Assembly (NCBI RefSeq): GCF_000815105.2
Contig: NZ_CP010310.2
Span: 3,782,001-3,846,000, forward strand
DNA length: 64,000 nucleotides
From: Pandoraea pulmonicola
GTDB lineage: Bacteria > Pseudomonadota > Gammaproteobacteria > Burkholderiales > Burkholderiaceae
Direction of reading: 5' to 3'
Part shown: piece after piece, positions 34,067 through 43,668 of the stretch
Numbering within the stretch: the stretch's first letter is position 1
Layout: the number at the start of each line of letters is the position of its first letter
Made by a program: the position numbers and the translations under genes
Notes under the pieces: generated by a model
What the model saw: the letters and a program-made list of their open reading frames with translations, nothing else
What the model was told of the DNA's origin: nothing
The model's database searches: none

Positions 34067-34888
34067 CTACCGCCCGGAGATGACGATTTCGCTCACCGCC
34101 TCCGACGACGCCATTGCCATCGCACTGCCGCCCTTGCCGTGGTCATGATCGTGACCATGTTCGTGATCGTGACCGTTGAGCCACACCACGAGGGCCAGTC
34201 CCACAACGATAAGCAGAATCTGCGGAAGCGCGTCGCGCGGTGAGGTGCGGCGCTGCATCTGCGGCATCAAGTCGGACACGGCGATGTAGATGAAGCTGCT
34301 TGCCGCGAGCGCCAGCAAATACGGAATCAGACTCTGCAGACGATCGAGCATGAAGTACCCAAGCACCCCGCCGGCGAGCGCCGTCAGGCTGGAGGCCAGC
34401 GTAAGCACCAGCGCCTTGCGACGCTTGAACCCCGCATTGAGCAGCACCATGAAGTCGCCAAGCTTGTGCGCCACCTCGTGCACGGTGATCGACACCGTCG
34501 CCGCCACACCCAGGCGCGGATCGGTGAGGAACGCCGCGGCGATCACCACCCCATCGGCGAAATTGTGGATGGCGCTGCCCACCAGAATCATCCAGCCGCC
34601 CTTGCCCGCTTCGTGTGCGTCATGACCGTGCTCGTGATGGTGGCCATCGCCCTCGTGATGATGGCTATGACGCAGCAACGCCAACTTCTCCAGCAGGAAG
34701 AAGCCGAGCAGTCCGCCCAGCAGCCAGCGGGTGATGACGTGCGCGTCGACGTGCGACTCCAGACTTTCCGGCAGCAGATGCAGCAAGGCGGTGCCGAGCA
34801 GCACGCCCGCCGAGAAGCTGACCATCTTGTCGATGAGCTTCGAGAGCAGCCCGAGCGACAGCGACGCCGCCCCGGCGAGGCTCAGCAC
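34067..34888 (-). CDS. ZIP-family metal transporter
   Basis: A membrane protein of the ZIP (SLC39) family, importing zinc, iron or other divalent metals. Signature helices contain HNFADGVVIAAAF (TM4) and HEVAHKLGDFMVLL (TM5), whose His, Asn, Asp and Glu form the metal path. A His-rich cytoplasmic loop (HHHEGDGHHHEHGHD) and a second His-rich stretch near the C-terminus (HDHEHGHDHDHG) probably sense or buffer metal. The annotated GTG at 34888 gives 273 residues but cuts into the first helix. The frame stays open and hydrophobic upstream (AIFVFIVIATLASG) to about 34936, where an ATC codon follows a GGGAG site. No ATG, GTG or TTG is available there, so the true start may be non-canonical. Confidence 0.85.
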   Translation of the reverse strand: MLSLAGAASLSLGLLSKLIDKMVSFSAGVLLGTALLHLLPESLESHVDAHVITRWLLGGLLGFFLLEKLALLRHSHHHEGDGHHHEHGHDAHEAGKGGWMILVGSAIHNFADGVVIAAAFLTDPRLGVAATVSITVHEVAHKLGDFMVLLNAGFKRRKALVLTLASSLTALAGGVLGYFMLDRLQSLIPYLLALAASSFIYIAVSDLMPQMQRRTSPRDALPQILLIVVGLALVVWLNGHDHEHGHDHDHGKGGSAMAMASSEAVSEIVISGR

Positions 34889-35099
34889 GCCGGAAGCCAG
34901 CGTGGCAATGACAATGAAAACAAAAATGGCGTCGATGACGATTCTCCCGCAGGCAAGCCGGCGATTTAACCAGCTTTTGCCGTCACAGGCAAACGGCGGT
35001 TAGCGTGGGCCGAGAGCGCCCCGGACGGACATCCAGCGCGCCCCGCCCTCCAGCCGTTTGCCCGGTCGGCACCTGACTCGGGCCGGCCGCCCGCGCGGC

Positions 35100-35975
35100 T
35101 CAGGCCACCCCGTGTTTGCGCAGCCAGTCGAGCGCGAGCGTCCAGCCCTCCTTGGCATCCGCCTCGACGTAGCTCGCGCGGTAATCGGCAAAGAACGCAT
35201 GCCCCGAGTTCGGGAACACCTTGAGCACGGAGGCCTTCGACGCGGCATTGCCCTTCATCAGCGCGGCATGCGCCTGCTCCACGCTCGCCACCGGAATGCC
35301 GGTGTCCTTGCCGCCATAGAGGCCGAGCAACGGCCCGTGCAACTCGCCTGCGATGTCGATCGGATTGCGCGGGAAGTTGGCACTCTTGTCGCCGACGATA
35401 CGTCCGTACCAGGCCACCGCGGCCTTCACGTTCGGGTTGTGCGCGTCGTAGAGCCACGTCACACGACCGCCCCAGCAGAAGCCCGTGATACCGAGACGCT
35501 TCTCGTCGCCCCCGTTGGCCACCGCCCATTTCACCGCCGCGTCGATATCGCTCATCACTTGCTTGTCCGGCGTCTTGGCGACGATCTGCGATTGAATCTC
35601 GGCGATCGTGCCCAGCGACTGCGGATCGCCGGCCCGCGCGAACAGCTCCGGTGCGAGCGCGAGATAACCGAGCTTGGCGAAACGTCGGCAGATGTCGGCG
35701 ATGTGTTGATGAACGCCAAAGATCTCCGAGACGACCACGACCGTCGGCAGATGCGTCTTGCCTGCCGGCTTCGCGTAGTAGACGGGCATCTTGACGCCGG
35801 GCACGTCGAGCATGGCTTCGCCGGCGTCGAGCCCCTGCGTGTCGGTCGTGATGGTTTGCGCCGCGACCGGCAGCACCGCGAGGGCAAACGCCGAACCCAC
35901 GGCGGTCTTCAGAAAATCGCGCCGGTTGCGCGGCGCCACTTCGGGCACGAGACTATCCAGATCCGCTTGCGACAT
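35100..35975 (-). CDS. dienelactone hydrolase family protein with Tat signal
   Basis: A 291-residue alpha/beta hydrolase. The N-terminus has a twin-arginine motif, NRRDFLKTAVGSAFALAVL, ending in VAAQ, so it is probably exported folded. The catalytic triad is Cys in GFCWGGR, Asp in YGGKDTG and His in SGHAFF, as in carboxymethylenebutenolidase. The family hydrolyses dienelactones from chlorocatechol breakdown, but exported members act on other esters or lactones, so the substrate is open. The start is the ATG of MSQADL at 35975 with GGAG 6 bases upstream. It appears monocistronic. Confidence 0.88.
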   Translation of the reverse strand: MSQADLDSLVPEVAPRNRRDFLKTAVGSAFALAVLPVAAQTITTDTQGLDAGEAMLDVPGVKMPVYYAKPAGKTHLPTVVVVSEIFGVHQHIADICRRFAKLGYLALAPELFARAGDPQSLGTIAEIQSQIVAKTPDKQVMSDIDAAVKWAVANGGDEKRLGITGFCWGGRVTWLYDAHNPNVKAAVAWYGRIVGDKSANFPRNPIDIAGELHGPLLGLYGGKDTGIPVASVEQAHAALMKGNAASKASVLKVFPNSGHAFFADYRASYVEADAKEGWTLALDWLRKHGVA

Positions 35976-36354
35976 GTCGCACTCCACGAAAAAGAGTCGG
36001 TAAGAAGTAGGTCAGGGAAACGTCAACAGAGACTCGGGACGAGCCGCCGGCGAAGGCAGCGCGCCGATCGCGCAAGCCTTGGAAAGCGCGGCGGCGCACG
36101 CGAACCGCACGACCGGAGCCGGACGTTCGGATATTACTAGAAAGGGGGAGGCGATTGCACTCGGACGAGGGCGCGACGCGGCTCGGACATTTCCGAGATC
36201 GCATCCCACGCGCAAACCGGCGACAGGCGCAGTGACAAGCACAATGGCGGGAAGGGAGCGACGAGCAGGACCGGGCGCGGGAGAACCACACACGCACCGG
36301 CAGCCGAAAATGCAAACGGGCAACGGCTCGCGCCTTCATCGATACCGCAAACCC
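35976..36354. other. gene-free interval
   Basis: A 379-base interval between the dienelactone hydrolase start and the NDH-2 stop. Reading frames here are short and unsupported. I see no terminator hairpin with a T-run and no RNA gene. Confidence 0.4.
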
Positions 36355-37782
36355 TCAATGCAGCTTCACGCGCGGCACGGTCGAGCGGCGCAGACGGTTG
36401 GCCACGGTGTCGAGCATCATGCGCCACACGCCGTGCAGCGCCGCCACATGCATGCGATAGAGCGAGGTGTACATCACCCGGGCGAACAGCCCCTCGATGA
36501 ACATGCTGCCGCCGATAAGACCGCCCATCAAGTTGCCGACCGCGCTGAACTTGCCCAGCGAGACGAGCGAGCCAAAATCGCGATAGGTGAACGTCGGCAG
36601 GCTGCGCCCATCGAGGCGCGCGTCGATGGCCTTGACCAGAAAACTCGCCTGCTGGTGCGCTGCCTGCGCGCGTGGCGGCACGAAACCGTGCCCGGGCCAC
36701 TCGCAGCTCGCACAGTCGCCGAATGCGAAGATATCCGGGTCTGTCTTGCTTTGCAGCGTCGGCAGCACTTCGATCTGATTCAGACGGTTGACCGCCAGCC
36801 CCAGCGTGCCGAGCACCGCCGGAGCCGTGATACCCGCGGACCAGACGGTGATGTCGGCAGGCAGCACCTTGCCGCCGGTCGTGGTCACTTCGTTCTTGCG
36901 GACCTCGGCCACCGAATCGCCACACAGAATGTCGACGTCGAGCTTGCCGAGCAAACCGGCCACGGCGCCCGACACACGCTCGGGCAGCGCCTTGAGAATG
37001 CGCGGACTCGACTCGATGATCGTGATGCCGACATCCTTGCGCGGGTCGAGCTTCAATCCATAGGAGCGCAGCACTTCGGCCGTATTGCGCAACTCGGCGG
37101 ACAACTCCACCCCCGTCGCGCCAGCACCGACGATGACGAGATTGACCTTGGGATGCGCTCTGTCCGCCGACACCACCGACACCGGTGACGTCTGTGACGC
37201 CGGCGCCGATGCCGCCGACTCGACGTCGCTCTTCTCGGAAGACGGCGGCGGCCCGGCCGGCGCCACGTCGAGCGCCGTCGCCTCGGTGGCGTTCTGCGCA
37301 CGCACGCACACGGCCATCAAGCGCCGACGGAAGCGTTCGGCCTGCTCGACAGTATCCAGCGCGATGGTGTTTTCCTGGGCGCCGGGCACGCCGAAGAAGT
37401 TGGTGGTGCTGCCAAGAGCGAGCACCAGCGTGTCGTAGGGCAGCGTGCGCTCGGGCAGCAGGTCGCCCTCGCCCTCGTCGGCCGCCGCCGGGACGGCCGC
37501 CAGTCGAATCGTCCTGGCCTCGCGATCGAGCCCGATCATCTCGCCCACCGCGAACTCGAAGTGATGCCAGTTGGCTTGCGCGACGTAAGAGAGCTGGTGC
37601 GTCGCCGTGTCCATCACGCCGGCCGCCACCTCATGCAGCAGCGGTTTCCAGATGTGCGACAGCGAACGGTCGACCAGCGTTATCTGGACGTCCTTGCCAC
37701 GCCCGTACTTGTCGCCCAGGCGGGTGACGAGTTCAAGACCGCCGGCGCCGCCGCCGACCACAACGATGCGATGCACACTCAC
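36355..37782 (-). CDS. type II NADH dehydrogenase (NDH-2)-like FAD oxidoreductase
   Basis: A 475-residue flavoprotein with two Rossmann folds: RIVVVGGGAGGLELVTRL at the N-terminus for FAD and LVIVGAGATGVELSAEL in the middle for NADH. Other NDH-2 motifs are VTLVDR-type strand ends, PLLHEVAAG and FGDCASCEWPG. It oxidises NADH and reduces quinone at the membrane without pumping protons. The C-terminus has amphipathic or hydrophobic segments fit for membrane attachment. A roughly 45-residue Pro/Ser/Ala-rich insert precedes the second Rossmann strand, which is unusual. The start is a GTG at 37782 with GGGAG 5 bases upstream; an ATG 16 codons further up has no Shine-Dalgarno sequence. Confidence 0.85.
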   Translation of the reverse strand: MSVHRIVVVGGGAGGLELVTRLGDKYGRGKDVQITLVDRSLSHIWKPLLHEVAAGVMDTATHQLSYVAQANWHHFEFAVGEMIGLDREARTIRLAAVPAAADEGEGDLLPERTLPYDTLVLALGSTTNFFGVPGAQENTIALDTVEQAERFRRRLMAVCVRAQNATEATALDVAPAGPPPSSEKSDVESAASAPASQTSPVSVVSADRAHPKVNLVIVGAGATGVELSAELRNTAEVLRSYGLKLDPRKDVGITIIESSPRILKALPERVSGAVAGLLGKLDVDILCGDSVAEVRKNEVTTTGGKVLPADITVWSAGITAPAVLGTLGLAVNRLNQIEVLPTLQSKTDPDIFAFGDCASCEWPGHGFVPPRAQAAHQQASFLVKAIDARLDGRSLPTFTYRDFGSLVSLGKFSAVGNLMGGLIGGSMFIEGLFARVMYTSLYRMHVAALHGVWRMMLDTVANRLRRSTVPRVKLH

Positions 37783-37975
37783 GATGACTCCCAGTGCTTG
37801 TAAAACCGTCCAGCCGGTCAGCATTTGCATGACCGGCGATAGCGATTACCTTACCGCAGAGTACGGACCTCGGGTATGCCTGCCGCCCTATTACCGTTAT
37901 TGGGTGACGCCGATTTCCACGCGTCCCAGACGGATCGCCCCTTCGCCAAACGGACGGGAGCGCCGCCGCTCGCCG

Positions 37976-40714
37976 TTAATGAGCCTTTTCCCAGTTCTCG
38001 CCCACACCGACCTCGGCCACGAGCGGCACGCGCAATTTCGCCACGCCGCACATCAGTTCCGGCAAGCGCTTGCAAACTTCGGCGAGTTCGTGATCGGGCA
38101 CTTCGAGCACCAGTTCGTCGTGCACCTGCATGATCTGACGCGTCTGCAGGCCACTATCGTCCAGCCAGCGCTGCACGGCGATCATCGAGAGCTTGATGAG
38201 ATCGGCCGCCGTGCCCTGCATCGGCGCATTGATGGCGGCGCGCTCGGCGGCCTGCCGGCGCGGACCGTTGCCGCCGTTGATGTCGGGCAGCCACAGGCGG
38301 CGGCCGAACACCGTCTCGACGTAACCGCGCGCCTTGGCGCTCTTGCGCGTCTCGTCCATATACCGCGCCACGCCGGGGTAGCGCATGAAATAGCGATCGA
38401 TGTACTGCTTGGCGGCGTCGCGCTCGATGCCGAGGTTCGCTGCCAGACCGAACGCGCTCATGCCGTAGATCAGACCGAAATTGATGACCTTGGCATAGCG
38501 GCGCTGCTCGGACGAGACTTCCAGCGGCGTGACCGCGAAGATTTCGGCGGCCGTCGCGCGGTGAATGTCCTCGCCATTGGCGAAAGCGCGCAGCAGGCTT
38601 TCGTCGCCCGAGATATGCGCCATGATGCGCAATTCGATCTGCGAGTAGTCGGCCGACACCAGTTGGCTGCCCGGCGGCGCCACGAACGCCTCGCGAATCC
38701 GTCGGCCCTCGGTCGTGCGCACCGGAATGTTCTGCAGATTGGGATCGTTTGACGCGAGCCGGCCCGTGATTGCCACGGCCTGCGCGTAATTCGTATGCAC
38801 GCGCCCCGTCGACGGATTGACCATCTTGGGCAGTTTGTCGGTGTAGGTCGACTTGAGCTTCGCGAGGCCGCGATACTCCAGCAGCACCTTCGGCAGGGGA
38901 TAGTCTTCGGCAAGCTTCTGGAGCACTTCTTCATCGGTCGACGGCGCACCGCTCGCGGTCTTCTTGACGACCGGCAGTTGCAGTTGCGTGAAGAAAATGT
39001 CACCGATCTGCTTCGGTGAATTCAGATTGAACTGCTGCCCCGCCAACGTAAACGCTTCCGCTTCGAGCGCGATCAGCTTGTGGCCGATTTCATCGCTCTG
39101 CGCGGCGAGCCGTGCCGTGTCGACGAGCACGCCATTGCGCTCCATGCGCTGCAGCACGCGCGCCGTCGGCATCTCGATATTGCCGTAGACGAACTCCAGC
39201 GTGGCTTCGCGCGCGACATCGGGATAGAGCGCACGGTGCAGGCGCAGCGTGATGTCGGCATCCTCCGCGGCGTACTGGGTGGCAAGTTCGACGCTGACCT
39301 CGTCAAAGCCGATCTGCTTCGCGCCCTTGCCGCATACGTCCTCGTACTTGATCGTGGACACGCCGAGATGGCGCGACGCCAGGCTGTCCATGTCGTGACT
39401 GCGGTGCGACTCGACCACGTACGATTCGAGCAGCGTGTCGTGGGCGATACCGCGCAGCACGATACCGTAGTTCTCCAGCACGTGGGCGTCGTACTTGAGG
39501 TTCTGACCGACCTTCTTGCAATCCGGATTCTCGAGCCAGCCCTTCAGGCGTGCCAGCACTTCGTCGCGCGGCAGTTGTTCGACTTCGCCCGGCGCGCGGT
39601 GCGCCACCGGAATGTAGGCGGCGCGCCCCGGCTCGCACGAGAACGACAGGCCGACGAGTTGCGCCTGCATGGCGTCGAGCGAAGTGGTTTCGGTGTCGAA
39701 CGCGGTCAGCTCGGCCGCCTCGATGGTCTTGAGCCACGCGTCGAACTGCTCCCATGTGAGCACCGCTTCGTATTGACGCTCGATCGTGTCGGTCGCCGGT
39801 GCCGGCGCCGCCTCGCCCGCCTGCGTGGCGAGCGCCGTCTCGGCCTCGCGCAACAGCGTCTTGAAACCGTGACGCGCGAAGAAGTCGCGCAAGGTTTCGG
39901 CGTCTTCCGGCTGGGTCTGGAGGCTCGCCTCGATCGAGGTGACCTGCGGCGTGAGATCGCAGTCGAGCGCCACGGTCACGAGCTTGCGGCCCATTGGCAG
40001 CCAGTCGAGCGCGCGACGCAGGTTCTCGCCGACCGCCCCTTTCACTTCGGCGGCGTTGGCCACGAGGTTGTCGAGATCGCCGTACTGCGTGAGCCACTTC
40101 ACGGCGGTCTTCGGGCCGCACTTCTCCACGCCCGGCACGTTATCGACCGTGTCGCCCACCAGCGTGAGGTAATCGACGATGCGCTCGGGCGGCACGCCGA
40201 ACTTCGCGGTCACGCCAGCAACGTCGAGCGTTTCGTTCGTCATCGTGTTGACGAGCGTCACGCGGTCGTTGACCAGTTGCGCCAGATCCTTGTCGCCGGT
40301 GGAGACGATCACGCGCATGCCGAACTCGGTGGCGCGCCTGGCGAGCGTGCCGATGACGTCGTCGGCTTCCACGCCGTCGATCATCAGGAGCGGCCAGCCC
40401 ATTGCGCGCACGGCCTCGTGAATCGGCTCGATCTGCAGACGAAGATCGTCCGGCATCGACGGACGGTTGGCCTTGTATTCCGGATACCAATCGTCGCGAA
40501 ACGTCTTGCCCTTGGCGTCGAAAACGCAAGCGCTATACTCTGCATGTACGTCTTTACGCATGCGGCGCAGCATGTTGACGATGCCGTGCAACGCGCCCGT
40601 GGGTTCGCCATTGGGGCCGCGCAAATCCGGCAGGGCGTGGTAGGCTCGATAAAGATAACTCGAACCATCGACCAATAAGAGCGTCTTACCTTCCAGACTT
40701 TGCTGTTCCGACAT
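37976..40714 (-). CDS. polA: DNA polymerase I
   Basis: A 912-residue polymerase with all three domains: 5'-3' flap nuclease (residues about 1-300, LLLVDGSSYLYRAYHALPDL, VSTGDKDLAQLV), 3'-5' proofreading exonuclease (FDTETTSLDAM with the Asp/Glu metal ligands) and the family A polymerase (SADYSQIELRIMAHIS, RRYAKVINFGLIYGMSAFGL, QVHDELVLEV). It fills gaps in repair and removes Okazaki primers. The start is the ATG at 40714; the open frame continues far upstream but only as the antisense of the next gene. Its ATG abuts the ATG of the divergent LOG gene in a CATATG, leaving no intergenic space. No Shine-Dalgarno sequence is evident. Confidence 0.97.
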   Translation of the reverse strand: MSEQQSLEGKTLLLVDGSSYLYRAYHALPDLRGPNGEPTGALHGIVNMLRRMRKDVHAEYSACVFDAKGKTFRDDWYPEYKANRPSMPDDLRLQIEPIHEAVRAMGWPLLMIDGVEADDVIGTLARRATEFGMRVIVSTGDKDLAQLVNDRVTLVNTMTNETLDVAGVTAKFGVPPERIVDYLTLVGDTVDNVPGVEKCGPKTAVKWLTQYGDLDNLVANAAEVKGAVGENLRRALDWLPMGRKLVTVALDCDLTPQVTSIEASLQTQPEDAETLRDFFARHGFKTLLREAETALATQAGEAAPAPATDTIERQYEAVLTWEQFDAWLKTIEAAELTAFDTETTSLDAMQAQLVGLSFSCEPGRAAYIPVAHRAPGEVEQLPRDEVLARLKGWLENPDCKKVGQNLKYDAHVLENYGIVLRGIAHDTLLESYVVESHRSHDMDSLASRHLGVSTIKYEDVCGKGAKQIGFDEVSVELATQYAAEDADITLRLHRALYPDVAREATLEFVYGNIEMPTARVLQRMERNGVLVDTARLAAQSDEIGHKLIALEAEAFTLAGQQFNLNSPKQIGDIFFTQLQLPVVKKTASGAPSTDEEVLQKLAEDYPLPKVLLEYRGLAKLKSTYTDKLPKMVNPSTGRVHTNYAQAVAITGRLASNDPNLQNIPVRTTEGRRIREAFVAPPGSQLVSADYSQIELRIMAHISGDESLLRAFANGEDIHRATAAEIFAVTPLEVSSEQRRYAKVINFGLIYGMSAFGLAANLGIERDAAKQYIDRYFMRYPGVARYMDETRKSAKARGYVETVFGRRLWLPDINGGNGPRRQAAERAAINAPMQGTAADLIKLSMIAVQRWLDDSGLQTRQIMQVHDELVLEVPDHELAEVCKRLPELMCGVAKLRVPLVAEVGVGENWEKAH

Positions 40715-41449
40715 ATGACCAAGAGAAGAAAAGAGATACCGAGTCTGCGCATGCTGGCAGACCATGAACGCGCCACGGCCAAAAAGGCGCGCGCGTCGTG
40801 GCAAATGTTCACGATTATGGCAGAGTTCATCGAGGCCACCGAGTACCTGTCGGAGATCCGTCCGGCCGTCAGTATCTACGGCAGCGCGCGCATCAAGCCG
40901 AAGTCCCCGTTCTACAAACTGACGATGACCATCGCCCGGAAATTCTCGGACAGTGGCTTCGCCGTGATCTCCGGCGGCGGGCCCGGCATCATGGAAGCGG
41001 CCAACAAGGGGGCGCACGGCGGCGCGTCGCCGACGGTGGGCCTGAACATCGAGCTGCCGCACGAACAGAAGGGCAATCAGTACCAGGACATCTCGCTGCG
41101 CTTCCGTCACTTCTTCACGCGCAAGGTCACGTTCGTGAAGAATTCGGACGCGTTCGTGATCATGCCCGGCGGCTTCGGCACGCTCGACGAACTCTCCGAA
41201 GTGCTCACGCTCATCCAAACGCAGAAGTCCCGGCATGTGCCCGTCATCCTCGTCGGCACGGAGTTCTGGAAAGGGCTGCTCGACTGGGTACGCTCGACCA
41301 TGCTGCCGATGGGACTCATCAGCGAGAAGGATCTGGATCTGGTGCAGGTGATCGACGATCCCGACGAAATCCTGAAAGCCGTGTTCGCGTTCTACGACGG
41401 TCACATCGAGCCCGAGACCGAAACCAGCGAGAAGATGTTCTATCTGTGA
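40715..41449 (+). CDS. LOG-family (lysine decarboxylase-like) nucleotide hydrolase
   Basis: A 244-residue LOG/TIGR00730-type protein. The family motif PGGFGTLDELSEVLTLIQ is present, with GGGPGIMEAANKGA forming the phosphate-binding loop. LOG proteins release free cytokinin-type bases or hydrolyse AMP/IMP to ribose 5-phosphate. They are often misnamed lysine decarboxylases. In bacteria such as Burkholderia this larger form is usually a nucleosidase of unclear role. The start is taken at the ATG at 40715, adjacent to the polA ATG. It has no clear Shine-Dalgarno sequence, and Met codons 12 or 34 residues later are alternatives. Confidence 0.82.
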   Translation: MTKRRKEIPSLRMLADHERATAKKARASWQMFTIMAEFIEATEYLSEIRPAVSIYGSARIKPKSPFYKLTMTIARKFSDSGFAVISGGGPGIMEAANKGAHGGASPTVGLNIELPHEQKGNQYQDISLRFRHFFTRKVTFVKNSDAFVIMPGGFGTLDELSEVLTLIQTQKSRHVPVILVGTEFWKGLLDWVRSTMLPMGLISEKDLDLVQVIDDPDEILKAVFAFYDGHIEPETETSEKMFYL

Positions 41450-41475
41450 TCGCCATCGCCTGCGGGCATGAAAGA

Positions 41476-41510
41476 ACGGCGCCGCGTGTCATGCACGGGC
41501 GCCGTTTTTC
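41476..41510 (+). terminator. terminator after the LOG gene
   Basis: ACGGCGCC (41476-41483) pairs with GGCGCCGT (41498-41505), with additional CGTG/CACG pairing inside the loop, then TTTTTC. Confidence 0.85.
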
Positions 41511-41575
41511 TTTGGCAACGTTGGCAACCTCGGCTGACGGCGTCGCGTCTGCCGGGTGCCCGCGGAATCGCAAAA

Positions 41576-42811
41576 TCAGCAGGCCGTTTCGCGCGGCGTG
41601 GTTTCCACTTCCAGACCGAAGAACGGACGCAGGCGCGTACCGAACACGTTGCCGAAGAACGCGGCGACGAGCCACAGCCAGCCGTGCAGGCTGCCCGACA
41701 CGATGCCGCTGAAATACGCGCCGATGTTGCAGCCATAGGCCAGGCGCGCACCGTAGCCGAGCAACAACCCGCCCACGACGGCGGCGAGCAGCGAGCGCAC
41801 GGGAATCCTCCACACCGGCGCGAACCTGCCTGCGATCGAGGCGGCCGCCAGTGCACCGAGAACGATGCCGATGTCCATGACGGTAGTGACGTCCTGCGCG
41901 ACCGGTGCGTTGAGCACCTTCGCCTGCTTGACCCAGTACGGCCACGAGGCCACGTCGACGCCCATCGCCATGAACGCCTTCGCGCCCCACAGCGCAAACG
42001 CCGACGTGACGCCCCAGGGGCGACCCGCCAGGGCGAGCGTGGCGTAATTGAGCAGCACCAGCGCCAGCGCGCCCCACAGCAGCGGCCACGGACCACGCAA
42101 GAGTGCGGGCGCGCCCTTGGCGCTGCGCGTCATCGGCACGCCGACGACACGACCGTGGCGACGCTTCTCCGCCCACAGCGTGAAAACGCCGATCGCGGCG
42201 AACAGGGCGAGGTTGGCGATGAGTGCCGGCCACAGGCCCCAGGCATTGACCAGCGAGACAGGCTTGATATGCGGCAGCGATTCCCACCACGGCAGATGCG
42301 CCGTCGCCACCACCGAGCCGACAATGAACGCCGCGAGCGTGACGACCATGCGCGTGCTGCCACCGCCCACGGTGTAGAGCGTGCCCGAGGCACAGCCACC
42401 GCCGAGCTGCATGCCGACGCCGAACATGAAGGCGCCGAAGGCGACCGACACGCCGACCGGCGACACGAGCCCAACGACCTTGTTGCCGAAGAGCGTGCCG
42501 TCGGCCAGCGCCGGGAAGAACAGCAGCACGCCGAGCGCGAGCATCACCATCTGCGCGCGCAATCCCGCGCCGCGACGATCGGCGATGAATACGCGCCAGG
42601 CCGAAGTGAAGCCGAACGCTGCGTGATAGAGCGCCACGCCGAGCAGCGCGCCCACGCCGGCGAGCGCGGCTTGTTTGGGGCCGACCGTGGCGTTCAGATA
42701 AACGATACCGAGCGCGATCAGGACCAGCGCGACCGTCAGCGGCCGGGCGTTGTAGGAGGATGGCGAGGGCGGCGCCGTTTTGACGGCGGCCGAAGCGGCG
42801 GAAGACGACAT
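41576..42811 (-). CDS. YedE/YeeE-family transporter (thiosulfate/sulfur-compound type)
   Basis: A 411-residue inner-membrane protein with about ten hydrophobic helices. It has both pseudo-repeat signatures of the YeeE/YedE (TsuA) family: GVGMQLGGGCASGTLY and ARLAYGCNIGAYFSG, each with the conserved Cys proposed to carry thiosulfate by hydrogen bonding. It also ends in a Cys (TAC). Length fits the full two-repeat form. Uptake of thiosulfate or a related reduced sulfur compound is likely; selenium-related YedE proteins are an alternative. The start is the ATG of MSSSAASA at 42811, with GGAG about 10 bases upstream. It converges with the LOG gene. Confidence 0.85.
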   Translation of the reverse strand: MSSSAASAAVKTAPPSPSSYNARPLTVALVLIALGIVYLNATVGPKQAALAGVGALLGVALYHAAFGFTSAWRVFIADRRGAGLRAQMVMLALGVLLFFPALADGTLFGNKVVGLVSPVGVSVAFGAFMFGVGMQLGGGCASGTLYTVGGGSTRMVVTLAAFIVGSVVATAHLPWWESLPHIKPVSLVNAWGLWPALIANLALFAAIGVFTLWAEKRRHGRVVGVPMTRSAKGAPALLRGPWPLLWGALALVLLNYATLALAGRPWGVTSAFALWGAKAFMAMGVDVASWPYWVKQAKVLNAPVAQDVTTVMDIGIVLGALAAASIAGRFAPVWRIPVRSLLAAVVGGLLLGYGARLAYGCNIGAYFSGIVSGSLHGWLWLVAAFFGNVFGTRLRPFFGLEVETTPRETAC

Positions 42812-43169
42812 GACTTGCGGACTCCAGAATGCAGATGGGCGGCACACGGCCACCCATCAGAATAACGTCGCAGAATGCCAGATTGAGTGGCCATCGGGAA
42901 CGACTGTTTCGTGATTCGTTTATTACTCAAGGAAATATAGCGCCACCCCAGCGTGGGTCTCCTTGCGCACAAGGCTCAATGAAAACAGCGCCGGAAAACG
43001 TTGCTTGCCAGACGGACGGTCGCTGTCCTGCGAGTATCCACGGCGTCTTCAGCGCGATTTCACAATGCGAAGCGATGCACGTTTGGTAGAATGAACATAT
43101 TGGAACCCACCGCGCCGGTCCGGCTTGCGCCACACGCCGCGGATGCGTTCCCGCCCTCGGAGAATAATG
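42812..43169. other. divergent promoter region
   Basis: A 358-base interval between the YedE-type gene and the DUF2782 gene. A TAGAAT -10-like hexamer lies at 43087-43092 before the DUF2782 gene, but no -35 is found at the right distance. I see no coding sequence. Confidence 0.35.
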
Positions 43170-43538
43170 ATGAAAACGCGCCTTTCCCGTGTCCTGCCCC
43201 TGTTCGCTGGTGCCGGCCTGCTGCTCGCTGGCCAAGCCTTTGCCCAGGATGGCAAGGAAACCGCCGCGCAAGCCGCCAAACGCGAGGCCGATGCCCGCGC
43301 CGCGGCGTCGAGCACCTCGTCGGTCGACGTCAATCAGGAACGCAAGCCGAGCTATTACGTCAACGACCAGGGCACGACAGTCACCGAATACCGCGATCGC
43401 GGCAAACCAACGGAAATCGACGTGCACTCGCGCTTCGGCACCAACTACCAACTGACCACGCCGCCCGACAACGCGCCGCGCGCCCGTGACAACACGTCGC
43501 AAAACGATCGTCTGCCGTCCGTCGGCCTGAAGTTCTGA
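43170..43538 (+). CDS. DUF2782 periplasmic small protein
   Basis: A 122-residue protein with a Sec signal peptide (MKTRLSRVLPLFAGAGLLLA, cleavage likely after QAFA). The mature part is a small beta-rich domain: KPSYYVNDQGTTVTEYRDRG and GTNYQLTTPPDN match the DUF2782 family, found next to thrB and polA in beta- and gammaproteobacteria. The function is unknown. Two ATGs lie back to back; the second (43170) has GGAG at the better distance of 7 bases. It is probably co-transcribed with thrB 130 bases downstream. Confidence 0.82.
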   Translation: MKTRLSRVLPLFAGAGLLLAGQAFAQDGKETAAQAAKREADARAAASSTSSVDVNQERKPSYYVNDQGTTVTEYRDRGKPTEIDVHSRFGTNYQLTTPPDNAPRARDNTSQNDRLPSVGLKF

Positions 43539-43668
43539 GGTCTCTGGTACCCTGATCGCTTCGATCGTCGTGCGCCGCCCGCGGCGCGCCAGCATTCTGT
43601 CCATCTCGAACAGCGGCCCGTCGCACGCGCGCGGGCCGTTTGTCTGAGCTTCATCCACCAACGCACGC

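Noticed and set aside
37976..41404. N-terminal extension of polA by about 230 codons
   Set aside because: The extension is the antisense of the LOG gene. PolA homology begins exactly at the ATG at 40714.
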